NCBI GenBank assembly: GCA_028819255.1
Contig: JAPPMB010000015.1
Span: forward strand, 62,001 to 126,000
Origin: Bryobacterales bacterium
GTDB taxonomy: Bacteria > Acidobacteriota > Terriglobia > Bryobacterales > UBA6623
Direction: 5' to 3'
Length of the DNA stretch: 64,000 nt
In this document: positions 37,640 through 47,995 of the stretch, piece after piece
Layout: each line of letters begins with the position of its first letter
Position numbering within the stretch: position 1 is the first letter of the stretch
The notes under the pieces: generated by a model
The model's database searches: none
Told to the model about the DNA's origin: nothing
Seen by the model: only the letters and a program-made list of their open reading frames with translations
Translations under genes and position numbers: made by a program

Positions 37640-40126
37640 ATGACAGCGTCGCGTGTGGCAAATCAGTCCGCGGCGCCGTCGTCGCGAAGCTGGGCCCAAC
37701 ATTTCGCTTGCGCTTGGCGGTCCCTGGCGAAGGCACCGGCGTTCACGGTCCCGTCGGCACTGACGATCGCGCTCGGGATCGGCGCGACGACCGCCGTCTT
37801 CAGCTTGGTCTATGCGGTGCTGCTGAGACCCTTTCCATATCCGGATGCAGACCGAATGGTGCGCGTGTTCACTGTGGCGGAGAAGGAGCAGGGCGCCGAG
37901 CGCAACTGCTCGCTGCTGGACATCGAGGAGTACAACCGACGCTCGCGCACGGTTGAGAACGTGGGAGGTTACGTGGTCTCCGATTTGCAGATCACCGGCG
38001 AGGGCGGAGCCGAGCCGGTGGTGGTTGCGCGGCTGAACCAAGAGGTGCTCCGCGCCGTCGGCGTGCGGCCGGTGCTGGGACGCTTGTTCACGGCGGAAGA
38101 GGACCGCAAGGGCGGTCCGGTCAACAAGGCGCTGCTGAGCCACGGTCTTTGGCAGGCTCGCTACGGCGGATCGCGGGACGTGCTCGGACGCATGATTCAC
38201 CTGCCTTCGGGTGGGCACGAGGTCATCGGCGTCATGCCCGCCGGCTACGGCTATCCCGACCGCGCCACCGTGTGGGCGACGATGGAGAGCTGGTATGCGC
38301 TGGGTTTGGAGCGGTACAGCACCAAGCAGCGCGACCAGCGATGGTATGCGACGGTGGCCCGATTAGCGCCTGATGTGACGCTTGAGCAGGCCCAACAGGA
38401 GATGTCGGATGTCGCGCGGCAGTTGGCCGACGAGTTCCCCTCGACCAACGCCGGCGTGGACGTGCGCTTGGTGCGTCTGCGGGATGCCGAAGTCGGCGCT
38501 GTGGAGCCCTATCTTTACCTTCTCGCGGGAGGCGTCGGCCTCCTCTTGTTGATCTGTATCTTCAACGTGGCCAACCTGCTGCTGGTGCGCCTGCTGGCTC
38601 GCGAAAAGCAGTACGTCCTCCAGGCGGCCTTGGGCGCCGGACGCATCGAGTTGGCGAAGGGGCTGTTGGCCGAGAGCCTTCTGCTGGCCCTAGCCGGAGG
38701 CGCTGGCGGAGCGCTGATTGCATGGGTTTCGGTGACTGGCTTCCAGACGCTCTTGCCGGATTCGCTTCCGGCTTGGATGCACATCGAGGTCGACCTTTAC
38801 GTGCTCGCGTTCTGCTTCGCAGCCACGCTGGCGGCCGGGATCGTGCTCGGGTTCGCCCCAGCGATCATCGGCTCACGCGTCAATCTGGCCGATGCCCTGA
38901 AAGAAGGTGCTCGCGGAAGCTCAGCGGGATCGCGGGGACGTTCGGCGTTAGTGGTCGCCGAGGTCGCCCTGTCGCTGCTTTTGCTCCTCGGTGCCGGATT
39001 GCTGATGAAGACGTTCTTGCAGATGCAGCAGGCCGACCATGGATTCGAGGCCGAAAACCTTCTCATCGCAAATGTGCGCAACAACTCGTTTTCGAAGGCG
39101 GACAGAGCCGAGCGAGCCGCGCTGCTGGCAAGCTATCACCAGCGCATCCTCGACCGATTGCAGGCGATCCCTGGAGTGCGCAGCGCGGCCGTGACCAATC
39201 GCCTGCCGTATGAGGGACGTGATCTGCGCAACGGGCGGTTGCGCGTACAGGGGCGAGCGGAAGAGGAGACGCAGTTTCTCCTGCCCGTGGCTGGCGCAGA
39301 CGTTTCGTGGGACTACTTCCAGACAATGGGCATCCCGCTGCTCGCGGGCCGTTTCTTCGAGCCGACGGACAGCAGCGGCGGGGCGCCAGTTGTGATCGTG
39401 AACGAGGTCGGGGCGGAGGCGCTGTTCGGCGGCGAGAACCCGATCGGTCGAATGGTCCAGTGGGGCGATACCGTCGGCCCCAGCAATCCTTACTGTCGAG
39501 TCGTCGGCATAGTCGCGGACGTGAGGCACAGCGGCGTGGAGCGGGACGCGATCGAGCTGTACTACCCCTACACTCAGTGGCCGGTGAGCGGAGGGTACTA
39601 CGCCCTGCGAACGAGCCTCGACCGAGCGGCGGTAGCGGAATCGATCCGCACCGTGGTGCGCGAAAGCGATCCCAACGGAGTCATTGTGTCGATCAAGACC
39701 ATGAGCGAGCGCATCAATGAGGCGCTTTGGCAGCAGCGGCTTTGGGGGGTACTCTTTACGGCCTTCGCCTGTCTGGCGATGCTGCTGGCTGCGGTGGGCG
39801 TTTACGGCTTGCTGAGTTACAGCGTCTCGCAGAGACGGCGGGACATCGGCATTCTGCTCGCGCTCGGGGCCGCCCCATCCGGCGTGCGAGCGATGGTCGT
39901 CCGCCAAGGCATGGTGCTCGTGGGCGCGGGCTTGGCGCTAGGGCTCCTGCTTTCGGTCGGCGGGTCGAGGCTGATCGCACATCTGCTGGTCGACGTGGCT
40001 ATGTACGATGGGTCGACCTACGCTGCCGTGATGGCGGTTTTGGTATTGGCGGGCTTGGCGGCGTCGGTTTGGCCCGCGATTCGGGCCTCGCGGCTGGATC
40101 CGGCGCACGCCCTGAGGATCGACTGA
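37640..40126 (+). CDS. ADOP-type MacB/FtsX-like permease, full length
   Basis: ATG at 37640 with GGGGGAGG just upstream; APAFTVPSALTIALGIGATTAVFSLVYAVLLRPFPYPDADRMV; paired FtsX domains; no ATPase gene adjacent. Confidence 0.92.
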   Translation: MTASRVANQSAAPSSRSWAQHFACAWRSLAKAPAFTVPSALTIALGIGATTAVFSLVYAVLLRPFPYPDADRMVRVFTVAEKEQGAERNCSLLDIEEYNRRSRTVENVGGYVVSDLQITGEGGAEPVVVARLNQEVLRAVGVRPVLGRLFTAEEDRKGGPVNKALLSHGLWQARYGGSRDVLGRMIHLPSGGHEVIGVMPAGYGYPDRATVWATMESWYALGLERYSTKQRDQRWYATVARLAPDVTLEQAQQEMSDVARQLADEFPSTNAGVDVRLVRLRDAEVGAVEPYLYLLAGGVGLLLLICIFNVANLLLVRLLAREKQYVLQAALGAGRIELAKGLLAESLLLALAGGAGGALIAWVSVTGFQTLLPDSLPAWMHIEVDLYVLAFCFAATLAAGIVLGFAPAIIGSRVNLADALKEGARGSSAGSRGRSALVVAEVALSLLLLLGAGLLMKTFLQMQQADHGFEAENLLIANVRNNSFSKADRAERAALLASYHQRILDRLQAIPGVRSAAVTNRLPYEGRDLRNGRLRVQGRAEEETQFLLPVAGADVSWDYFQTMGIPLLAGRFFEPTDSSGGAPVVIVNEVGAEALFGGENPIGRMVQWGDTVGPSNPYCRVVGIVADVRHSGVERDAIELYYPYTQWPVSGGYYALRTSLDRAAVAESIRTVVRESDPNGVIVSIKTMSERINEALWQQRLWGVLFTAFACLAMLLAAVGVYGLLSYSVSQRRRDIGILLALGAAPSGVRAMVVRQGMVLVGAGLALGLLLSVGGSRLIAHLLVDVAMYDGSTYAAVMAVLVLAGLAASVWPAIRASRLDPAHALRID

Positions 40127-40128
40127 GC

Positions 40129-40545
40129 ATGCGCGCGCTGCTGCTCATCGCGGCGCTTGCCTGTGCGGCCTGCCATCAGACTGAGGTGCGGCCGGCCTCC
40201 GAGTGGCCGGCGGCTGATCCAGCGCTCCTCGGTGCGGTGAACCTTGAGGCGGGCTGCATTGCGGATTTCGATCCGGAGATCGACTATTTCCCGCACAAGA
40301 CCGAGTTTCGCCGCTCGGCGCAGTTGGAGGTTCGCTACCACGGCTTCTACAAGGAGGTCTTGTTTACGCCGGCGGTGGATAACAAGGAGGTGCTCCGCTC
40401 AGCGCTCGCTCAATGCGGCGCGCCGGCACCTCCGGGCTTCCCGCCCGCGCGAGTGATCCAGATTCCGATTCGGCGCTTCACCACAGGCAGCTCAAGCATC
40501 TTCTCCGCCGTCACCTTGCTCGGAATCGAAGTCGTGTTAAGGATC
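40129..40545 (+). pseudogene. Truncated BtuF-like periplasmic metal/cobalamin-binding lipoprotein
   Basis: Lipoprotein signal MRALLLIAALACAACHQ; CIADFDPEIDYFPHKTEFRRSAQLEVRYHGFYKEVLFTP...LAQCGAPAPPGFPPARVIQIPIRRFTTGSSSIFSAVTLLGIEVV matches the N-terminal part of BtuF-like binding proteins; the rest is missing. Confidence 0.6.
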
Positions 40546-40795
40546 ATGCGAGATCGTCGGGCGAGAGCGTCTCGAACTCCTCGCCAATCGCTTGCAGGAC
40601 CCGGCGGTTCTCGTCGGAAAGGTCGGACAGCCGGCCGAACCCGGCCATCCTTTGCGCCTTCCGCTCGCTCGCAAACAGGCGTAGCCTCTCCTCGACTGCT
40701 TCTGTGAAGAATCGCCTCAAGGTCATACCACGGCTCGCAGCAGCCGCCTTTGCCTGCCGATAAGTGGCATCTGGAAGCTCGAAGGTTGTCTTCAT
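40544..40795 (-). CDS. RHH/VapB-like antitoxin (orphan)
   Basis: 83 aa: MKTTFELPDATYRQAKAAAASRGMTLRRFFTEAVEERLRLFASE, ribbon-helix-helix-like; no toxin ORF immediately downstream. Confidence 0.65.
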   Translation of the reverse strand: MKTTFELPDATYRQAKAAAASRGMTLRRFFTEAVEERLRLFASERKAQRMAGFGRLSDLSDENRRVLQAIGEEFETLSPDDLA

Positions 40796-41195
40796 ACGCC
40801 CATATTTTCACAATTTCGGATCCAAGTTCAGGCATTCACCGTCACGGATAAGGAACTCGCCTGCGGCAACATGATTCGGCAGCCAGGTTCTCCTGTCCAT
40901 CGGAAGTTCGGACAGGCGGCCCGCCCGTCAGCGAGTGCCGCGCGTCACGGGAGACCGGACCATCGTCTGCCCGCAGTTTCTTGCCCGATGGCCACCGCGA
41001 CTCCAATTGCGGACACAGTCCGCTCGGGCAACCCACACCATCCCGAGCAGACAACCCGTTGAAGAGCGCTCATCGTTTGCAATCCATGTCATTCTCGGAA
41101 TCGGTTGGAGCGAGTCTCGATGAATCACAGTTTGACCGATTGCTTTCGCGGTGCCCTACCATGGGGCAGCGTGCCGGATGGCACCTGAGTCCCTT

Positions 41196-43442
41196 ATGAA
41201 GTACCTAGTCTCCCCATTGATGTTCGTTTGCATGATCGCGTCAGGCGAACCGCTGGAATGCGACTTTACCGACTACCGCCCGTCGGAGGGCCTGCGGGCG
41301 GAGGCCTTGGACGGTGATGTGGCGTTTGAATGGGTGGGTTCCACCGGTGTCGGCCCGAACAGGACCCAGGCCGGCCAGCTTCGTGCGACATTCGGCCTGG
41401 ACAGTGGCCAGCCGGTGATCCGGCAGCTTGCCGTCCTGTCCAGAGCCGGACACTGGGCTCCTCTTGTCCGCGACGCCCGGCCGGAGTTTCATGTCGCGGA
41501 GGGCAGGCGGAGAATCTCCTATCAGCAACTCCGGCCGATGGAGGCCCTCGGCCGGGACGCTACACCCGAAGTCGTGGCAAAGGAGAAATGGAAGGTCTTC
41601 TGGGACGCGCCGTTGAATGTTCCCGGCCTCGAGGATGTGAATCCGGGCATGCCCAGAAAGCCGGGTGAAGTGACCCGGAGCGACGTCGCGTACGCGGTCA
41701 AGTCCTGCCGGGTGCGCAGCGAGGGCGCCCGGCTTGAGATCTCGTTCGACGGCCTGCGGCTGGGATCGTTCTCGGGCCGCCTCCGCTTCACGGTCTACGA
41801 GGGCTCGAATCTGGTTCGCCAGGAGGCCGTCGCGGCAACCTCCGAGCCATCGGTCGCCTACGTCTACCGGGCCGGGCTCAGCGGGCTGAAGAGCCAGGAC
41901 TACCGGAGCATGCGCTGGCGCGACATTGCCCGGGACTGGCAGCGCTACCAGTTCGGGGGAGGCGTCAATGACGGCCCCGTTCCCCTGCGTGCGCGAAACC
42001 GAATCCTGCTGCTTGAACAGGAGCGCGGTGCGCTCGCCGTGTTTCCGCCGTCGCACAAGTTCTTCTTTGCCCGCGAGATCGAGATGAATCTAGGCTACGT
42101 GTGGTACCGGCAGGGTCCGGAAGGGGTGTTCGGCGTTGGCGTTCGCCAAGGTGAGAGGGAGGAGATGTTCCGCCCGTGGGGCGCGTCACAGGAGATCTGG
42201 GAGAAGCGCGTCCGGCAGTCGCGACGCTTCGCGGAAGGCAATTTCGCGCTCTACAACGCTCCGGCCGGGACTCTGCAGCGTATGGCCGTCTACTACTATC
42301 TCGGACCCCGGGACACAGAATCCACGCTTGATGAGGTCCTCGCTTACACGAACGGCGACAAGTACAAGCCGCTGGCGGGCCATCAGGTGGCAGTCAGCCA
42401 CTTTCACACGCACTTCGCCGAGCAGCTGGTCGACCTGGGATCGCTCGATGCGCGGCCACCGTGGGTGTCGGCGTTCAAGGGGCTGGGCATCAATATCGCA
42501 ATGATGTCGGACTTCCACGGCGACGGCCACCCGGACGATGAGGGCGAAATCCGGTTCCGGGAGCTCGGGGAGTACTTTGAGGCCTGTCGGCGTCACTCGG
42601 ACAAGGACTTTCTGCTGATGCCGGGCGAGGAGCCGAACGTCCACTTCGGAGGTCACTACACGCTTGTGTTCCCAAGGCCCGTCTACTGGTCCAAGGTGCG
42701 TGTGCCCGATGCCGAATTCCAGTCCAGCCACCCGATGTACGGCAAGGTCTATCGCGTCGGTTCGGCCGGCGAAATGCTTTCGATGGTGGAAATGGAGCAG
42801 GGCCTGCTCTGGCAGGCCCACCCGCGCACCAAGGGATCGACGTTCTATCCCGACGTGGTGCGTGAGGAACCGCACTTCATCAGCGACCGCTATCTCGGCG
42901 GGGCCTTTCAGACGCTTCCGGCGGACCTGTCTGAGCCGAGAATCTGTCAGGAGCGGTGCTTCGGCCTCCTAGACGACATGAACAACTGGGCCGGGCCGAA
43001 GTACATGATCGCCGAGGGCGACACCTACACGAAGTACCCCGAAGACGAGATCTATCCCCAGCTGATCGTCAACTACGTGAAGCTTGACCGGTTGCCCGCG
43101 TTCGACGAGGACTGGAGCCCCGTTACCGAGGCGATGAGGCGGGGCGACTTCTTCGTGTCGACCGGGGAGGTCCTGATTCCGTCGCACTCCATCGAAGGGT
43201 TCGAGGAGCGCAAGACGATGGTGGCCGAGGTGGAGTGGACCTTCCCGCTGGAGTTTGTCGAGCTGGTCTGGGGCGACGGGAAGACGACGGGCACGCAAGT
43301 GCTGCCAACGACTGATCGCGGCTCCTTTGGCCGAACCACCTTCCGCATGGAGTTCGACTCCAGCGGCAAGAAGTGGGTCCGCTTCGCGGCCTGGGACTCT
43401 GCCGGGAACGGCGCATTCACACAGCCGGTTCACCTGCGGTGA
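41196..43442 (+). CDS. Secreted PHP-like metal-dependent hydrolase family protein
   Basis: Signal MKYLVSPLMFVCMIASG; metal-site-like motifs HFHTHFAEQ, MMSDFHGDGHPDDEGE, LLMPGEEPNVHFGGHYTL. Confidence 0.75.
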   Translation: MKYLVSPLMFVCMIASGEPLECDFTDYRPSEGLRAEALDGDVAFEWVGSTGVGPNRTQAGQLRATFGLDSGQPVIRQLAVLSRAGHWAPLVRDARPEFHVAEGRRRISYQQLRPMEALGRDATPEVVAKEKWKVFWDAPLNVPGLEDVNPGMPRKPGEVTRSDVAYAVKSCRVRSEGARLEISFDGLRLGSFSGRLRFTVYEGSNLVRQEAVAATSEPSVAYVYRAGLSGLKSQDYRSMRWRDIARDWQRYQFGGGVNDGPVPLRARNRILLLEQERGALAVFPPSHKFFFAREIEMNLGYVWYRQGPEGVFGVGVRQGEREEMFRPWGASQEIWEKRVRQSRRFAEGNFALYNAPAGTLQRMAVYYYLGPRDTESTLDEVLAYTNGDKYKPLAGHQVAVSHFHTHFAEQLVDLGSLDARPPWVSAFKGLGINIAMMSDFHGDGHPDDEGEIRFRELGEYFEACRRHSDKDFLLMPGEEPNVHFGGHYTLVFPRPVYWSKVRVPDAEFQSSHPMYGKVYRVGSAGEMLSMVEMEQGLLWQAHPRTKGSTFYPDVVREEPHFISDRYLGGAFQTLPADLSEPRICQERCFGLLDDMNNWAGPKYMIAEGDTYTKYPEDEIYPQLIVNYVKLDRLPAFDEDWSPVTEAMRRGDFFVSTGEVLIPSHSIEGFEERKTMVAEVEWTFPLEFVELVWGDGKTTGTQVLPTTDRGSFGRTTFRMEFDSSGKKWVRFAAWDSAGNGAFTQPVHLR

Positions 43443-43476
43443 AGCCGGATGCGGCGCATGCACTACGATGGCATTC

Positions 43477-44208
43477 ATGTCTGCTCCTGAACTGTCGACT
43501 TCGTATCTGGCCAAGCTTTGCGAATTCGACACCCCGACGATCTGCAACGTGATCGAACTTTTTGCCGTCCGCCCACAGACCGACGGCTACATGGACGCGC
43601 GAATTGCGGCATGCTTCCCGGAAATGGCGCCGACCTGCGGGTACGCCGCCACGGCGACGTTCCGTTCGGCGCTTGAGCCCAGAGGCAACATCGCATACGG
43701 CTCGCTGGCGGGCCAGATCGCTCGCTTCGAGGAAGTGCCCGGGCCGCCGTTCGTCGTCATCCAGGATCTCGACGTCCCGACAAAGTCGGCGACCTTCGGC
43801 GAGGTCATGGCTGCTTCCTATAAGTCTTTCGGTGTCGCCGGCCTCATCACCAGCGGCGCTGCCCGGGATCTGGACCAGGTGCGTGCAGTCGGCCTGCCGT
43901 GCTTTGCGGACGGCGTGATCTCCTCCCACGGCTTTCCGCGGCTCCTTGACTTCATGGTTCCGGTCCATGTCGGCGGACTCGGGGTCTACCCCGGCGACCT
44001 GCTCCACGCGGACCAGAACGGAGTGACCAACATCCCCGCTGAAATCGCGGGCGAGGTGGCCGACGTCTGCCAGGAATTCTGCGATGCGGAGGCCGTGGTG
44101 ATCGACTACTGCGCCGCCGGCGAGGTGACAAAGGACGGCTACGCGGCCGCGCTCAGGGAGCTCGGCGCGCGTGTGAAGAGGCTCAGAGAGCGCGTCCGGC
44201 GTCCTTAG
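43477..44208 (+). CDS. RraA-like / HMG aldolase family protein
   Basis: LCEFDTPTICNVIELF; GLITSGAARDLDQVRAVGLPCFADGVISSHG; VYPGDLLHADQNGVTNIP. Confidence 0.88.
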   Translation: MSAPELSTSYLAKLCEFDTPTICNVIELFAVRPQTDGYMDARIAACFPEMAPTCGYAATATFRSALEPRGNIAYGSLAGQIARFEEVPGPPFVVIQDLDVPTKSATFGEVMAASYKSFGVAGLITSGAARDLDQVRAVGLPCFADGVISSHGFPRLLDFMVPVHVGGLGVYPGDLLHADQNGVTNIPAEIAGEVADVCQEFCDAEAVVIDYCAAGEVTKDGYAAALRELGARVKRLRERVRRP

Positions 44209-44226
44209 CGCCCCGGACTTCGCCTG

Positions 44227-46788
44227 TCAGCCCTCTGAAGGCTGCTGTCCTGTGGCTTCGGTCACGGCCCCGGATTCCGTGTCGGTGACCCGCACCGTGT
44301 AGGAGCCGGGCTCCCGGACAGTCGGCGTGAATTCGCTCCCAAGGATCCGCAGAGTGTAGACCACTTCGCCATCGGACTCTCTGATGACCTGAACCACCGG
44401 GTCGACGGCTCCCCCGGCATCGATCGGAGGCAGGGAGAACTCGGAGGGCAGACCGCTCTGGTGCTGGTGGATCCGGATGGGCCAGCCCGGATAGGGCTCC
44501 GCCCCCTCGTCGGACGCATTGACCCAGCGGGGCCAGTTCGCAAACTCGATCCCGCGGTCCGCCCGTGTGAACTTGACGATCCCGTAGCCGGGAGCCCGCT
44601 GGTGGAGCGCTGTCGGCTCGATGCCGTTCGCCTGCGGGTTCGACACGGCGTGAATCGTGATCCTGTTCCCGAAGCCGTCGAGGTACTCTCCCGTGTTGCG
44701 GGGCGCGCCCGGCCTGCGGTTGCGACCCTCCTCCTCTGGAAACCAGCGCCTTGGAAAAATGTTGGCGACCGAGGGCACGCAGATTGCGAAGCTGCTGTCG
44801 TTCCAGTCTTCGACTCCGTACTGGATCGTGCTCCCGAGATGCTGGTCGCCGGCAATGTGAACCGCGAGCGCCTTTCGCAGCAGACGCACCGCGCGGTTCC
44901 GCCCGGTCTGCGGCCATCCGTTCGAGTCATGGTCCTGGACCGGCTCCTCGTTCGGCGCGTACTCCCCGGGCGCATTCACCCGCAGCCGCCCCGTCACGGC
45001 ATCGGTTGTCGTTCCCTTGGGAAGCGTGCATACGTTGGCGAAGATGGTTTGGGAGATCGCCGCCTTGAGCCAGACTCCATCCCAGTCCTTCGCCCAGTCC
45101 TCCAGAAACTCCTCCTGCCGCTCGCCCAGCAGGGGAAACGCCGGATTGTCGGAGCTCTTGCGGGCGTCATAGCTCGGATCGCCCGCCCAGCCGTTCACGA
45201 TCCCGGAACGAGGCAGCAGGGCGGTTGCGGAGTCCTTCCACTTGCGGTCCTCGATGATCGCGAAGCTGATGCCTCCGTACAGCCAGTCCGTGTAGTACAC
45301 GGCGATGCCCTGTTCCACAGGCGTCGGGTCGTGTGGGTCCGGCATGCCCGCGGTCTGCGTGGTCTGTACCGCATGCACGAAGCGCTTGTCCATGACGTAG
45401 CCGCCCTGGTCCTGCCCCGGCTTTCCGTAGCCGACAGCCTTCCTCCCGCCCGCACCCCAGATGTTCCCCTGGTACACGTCATGGTCGTCGGGCAGGGCCA
45501 CGGTCGGAATGTCTCGCAGCAGCTCCCCGTATTCCCAGCCGAAGATGTACCACTTGCGCAGGTAGTCCAGAATGGCCATGTCCGTCGGCTCGCGCACGAT
45601 TCCGTACTCACCGACGCGCTCGTAGATGTTGTCGCCGGTGAACGCCATCACGTCGGGCTTGTGGAAGCGCATGTTCCGCACAATGTCGGCGTGCGGGAAC
45701 CCGAGGTCGTTGTTGCCCGTGAATGCCGCGACAACGATCTCGTCCTTGGACTTGGGATCCTTGCGCACGGTCCCTTCCCACGCGTCATCCCCATACACCA
45801 CCCGATAGCGGGTGTCGACGGTGTCGTCCCAGTCCTCGACACGGAATGTCGCGGTTCGGGCGTCGGGATCCAGAGGTGAAGTTGCCACGCGTTTCCAGCC
45901 CCCGTCATTCACTTCCAGAGCCGCCTCCCTCGGGCCGTTGCCGACCGGCGCAATCATCGCGTTCAGCTTGAGGACGCCACGGCTCAGCGTGTGCATTGCG
46001 AACATGATCGGCCCGAAGCTGCGTTCGGGATGGGCCTCGAGCTTCGAGCCCGCCACCTCCCAGTCATCGAACCAGAGGCGCAGCGTGCCGCCGCGGCGCG
46101 TCCCGGGCTTCAGGCTCCAGCCTGTCTCCCGGATCGCCTGCTCTCCCGGAGGGGAATCGGGCACAGTGCCGGAACTCGAGACCAGAGCAACTCCGCCCTC
46201 CAGCCACTTGGAGTCCACGGTCCTTGCAACATCCTGCACGCCGGTGGCCGTCTTGACGCTGAGCTCGACCTCGTATCTCCCGTCAACCGGTTCGGCACTC
46301 AGGGAGACGACCATTTCGCCCTCGAAGGCCCCCGACGCCACCGGGGCAGCGTCTGTGAGCGACCCGATGAAGACCCGGCCGTCCGCCGCGACGCCGCAAT
46401 TCAGACCCAGTCCGCGCACCGCGCTGTCGCGATAGTCGCTGAACGACCCTCGGATGCCGACTCGAAATCCCGCCCAGCCCTCTTCGAGCGGACCCTCGTC
46501 CTCCTCAAGCCGCCCGAGACGCACCCGCATCGAGAGCCGACCGGTGCGCCCGCCGACCTCGTGGGTCAGCAGGAAGACGTTCCTGTCCCCTCCGGGACGG
46601 AAGTTCTCCAAGCGGCCTGCGCGGACCCGCCAGTCCTGAAGCGGGTTGGACCAGTAGTCGGCGCCGATCCAAGGGCGCTCAACGTCCTCAGGCCACTGGC
46701 TCTGAAACGAACTGGATTCGCCGGAACAGCCGAGCAGTGTGAGGATGCAGGCCGCCAGGAGCCCCGGAAGCCGTTTCAGAGAGAGCAT
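44227..46788 (-). CDS. PhoD-like alkaline phosphatase family protein
   Basis: Lipoprotein-like start (LPGLLAACILTLLGCSG); VMAFTGDNIYERVG; VALPDDHDVYQGNIWG; LAVHIAGDQHLGSTIQYG. Confidence 0.88.
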   Translation of the reverse strand: MLSLKRLPGLLAACILTLLGCSGESSSFQSQWPEDVERPWIGADYWSNPLQDWRVRAGRLENFRPGGDRNVFLLTHEVGGRTGRLSMRVRLGRLEEDEGPLEEGWAGFRVGIRGSFSDYRDSAVRGLGLNCGVAADGRVFIGSLTDAAPVASGAFEGEMVVSLSAEPVDGRYEVELSVKTATGVQDVARTVDSKWLEGGVALVSSSGTVPDSPPGEQAIRETGWSLKPGTRRGGTLRLWFDDWEVAGSKLEAHPERSFGPIMFAMHTLSRGVLKLNAMIAPVGNGPREAALEVNDGGWKRVATSPLDPDARTATFRVEDWDDTVDTRYRVVYGDDAWEGTVRKDPKSKDEIVVAAFTGNNDLGFPHADIVRNMRFHKPDVMAFTGDNIYERVGEYGIVREPTDMAILDYLRKWYIFGWEYGELLRDIPTVALPDDHDVYQGNIWGAGGRKAVGYGKPGQDQGGYVMDKRFVHAVQTTQTAGMPDPHDPTPVEQGIAVYYTDWLYGGISFAIIEDRKWKDSATALLPRSGIVNGWAGDPSYDARKSSDNPAFPLLGERQEEFLEDWAKDWDGVWLKAAISQTIFANVCTLPKGTTTDAVTGRLRVNAPGEYAPNEEPVQDHDSNGWPQTGRNRAVRLLRKALAVHIAGDQHLGSTIQYGVEDWNDSSFAICVPSVANIFPRRWFPEEEGRNRRPGAPRNTGEYLDGFGNRITIHAVSNPQANGIEPTALHQRAPGYGIVKFTRADRGIEFANWPRWVNASDEGAEPYPGWPIRIHQHQSGLPSEFSLPPIDAGGAVDPVVQVIRESDGEVVYTLRILGSEFTPTVREPGSYTVRVTDTESGAVTEATGQQPSEG

Positions 46789-46945
46789 AGCCGACCCAAA
46801 ATATCAGAGTGGTCGCGTTCGCGGCGGAACCCGCCAACGGGCTCCGCCGCCGTCGTCCATGCCCCGTCGGCCGTTACCCGCGGCAGCACTGACTCGGGGC
46901 TGCGGAGTCAGGGGAGATTCGCTAGATGTCGGCTCGGCGAAGCCG

Positions 46946-47995
46946 CTACTCTCCGGCCATTTCCGCGTCCCCGGCCATGTCCGCGGGCATTTCCCCGGAC
47001 GAGAGCAGCTTGATCCTGTACAGACCCGTTCGAGCGGTCATGTAGAGGGTGCTGCCGTCGTCGCCCCACGCGACATTGGCCGGCACTTCGTCCGGCTGGA
47101 TCGAACCCAGATGCGTCCCATCCGGCGAGAAGATCCAGACGCCGCCGGGTCCGGTGGCGTAGATGTTGCCCTCCGTGTCGATCTTCAGGCCGTCCGGCAT
47201 TCCGGGGGCCTCCTCCGCTGTGGCGTCATAGAAGACCCTGCCGTTCTCAAACATGCCGTCCGCGTTCACGTCGTAGGCCATCCAGAGCTTCTTGGCGGCG
47301 TCCGAATTGGCGACGTAGGCGGTGGAGCCGTCCGGCGAGAATCCGATGCCGTTCGGCCGGGTCTGGTCCTTGCTGAGAAGATGCAGTTCCCCGGTCTCAT
47401 AGTTCAGGCGGTAGATTCCGTTGTAGTCGAGCTCCCTCGCGGGATCCGCCTCCTGCTCCGGCAGCCCGTACGGAGGATCGGTGAAGTAGAGGCCGCCGTT
47501 GGGATGCCATGCGAGGTCGTTCGGGCTGTTCAGTTTCTTGCCTTCGTAGTTGTCGACCACGACCTCCCATTCGCCCTCAACGAGGCGGGAAATCCGGCGG
47601 TTGCCGTGTTCGCAGGCGAGCAGCCGGCCTTCGCTGTCAAGAATGAGCCCGTTGGAGCCGGCGGGCGTGGTCCTGGGCTCGCCCTTGTACATCCCCTCGT
47701 AGAACACCGAAGCTTCGGCGTCGCCCTCGGACCAGCGGTTGATGTTGTTCGCCGGGATGTCGCTGAACAGAAGTTGCGGAGCGGGTTCCTTGACCCAGAC
47801 GGGGCCTTCGGTGAACCCCATTCCGCCCGCGAGCTTCTCGATCACCGCGTCAGCGGGCACGATGGCGTCGAGGCCGTCGCTGATCCTCAGCACCGTGCCG
47901 GCGCCCGGGTCGGGCGCGACCTCCGGTTCCGGTGGGGCTCCGCATGCCGCGAGCAGCAGCACTGCAAGTGAAAGACATTGGAGTCTGGCGTTCAT
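46946..47995 (-). CDS. SMP-30/gluconolactonase family protein
   Basis: Signal/lipobox (LAVLLLAACGAPP); GGMGFTEGPVWVKEPAPQLLFSDIPANNINRW; GSNGLILDSEGRLLACEHGNRRI; NSPNDLAWHPNGGLYFTDPPYG. Confidence 0.93.
   Translation of the reverse strand: MNARLQCLSLAVLLLAACGAPPEPEVAPDPGAGTVLRISDGLDAIVPADAVIEKLAGGMGFTEGPVWVKEPAPQLLFSDIPANNINRWSEGDAEASVFYEGMYKGEPRTTPAGSNGLILDSEGRLLACEHGNRRISRLVEGEWEVVVDNYEGKKLNSPNDLAWHPNGGLYFTDPPYGLPEQEADPARELDYNGIYRLNYETGELHLLSKDQTRPNGIGFSPDGSTAYVANSDAAKKLWMAYDVNADGMFENGRVFYDATAEEAPGMPDGLKIDTEGNIYATGPGGVWIFSPDGTHLGSIQPDEVPANVAWGDDGSTLYMTARTGLYRIKLLSSGEMPADMAGDAEMAGE

Noticed and set aside
40410-40835. Possible toxin partner of the RHH antitoxin (MILNTTSIPSKV... on minus strand)
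   Set aside because: Overlaps the antitoxin out of frame and is antisense to the BtuF-like remnant; no PIN acidic residues.
44461-45879. 472-aa plus-strand ORF
   Set aside because: Antisense to the PhoD-like gene; no motifs.
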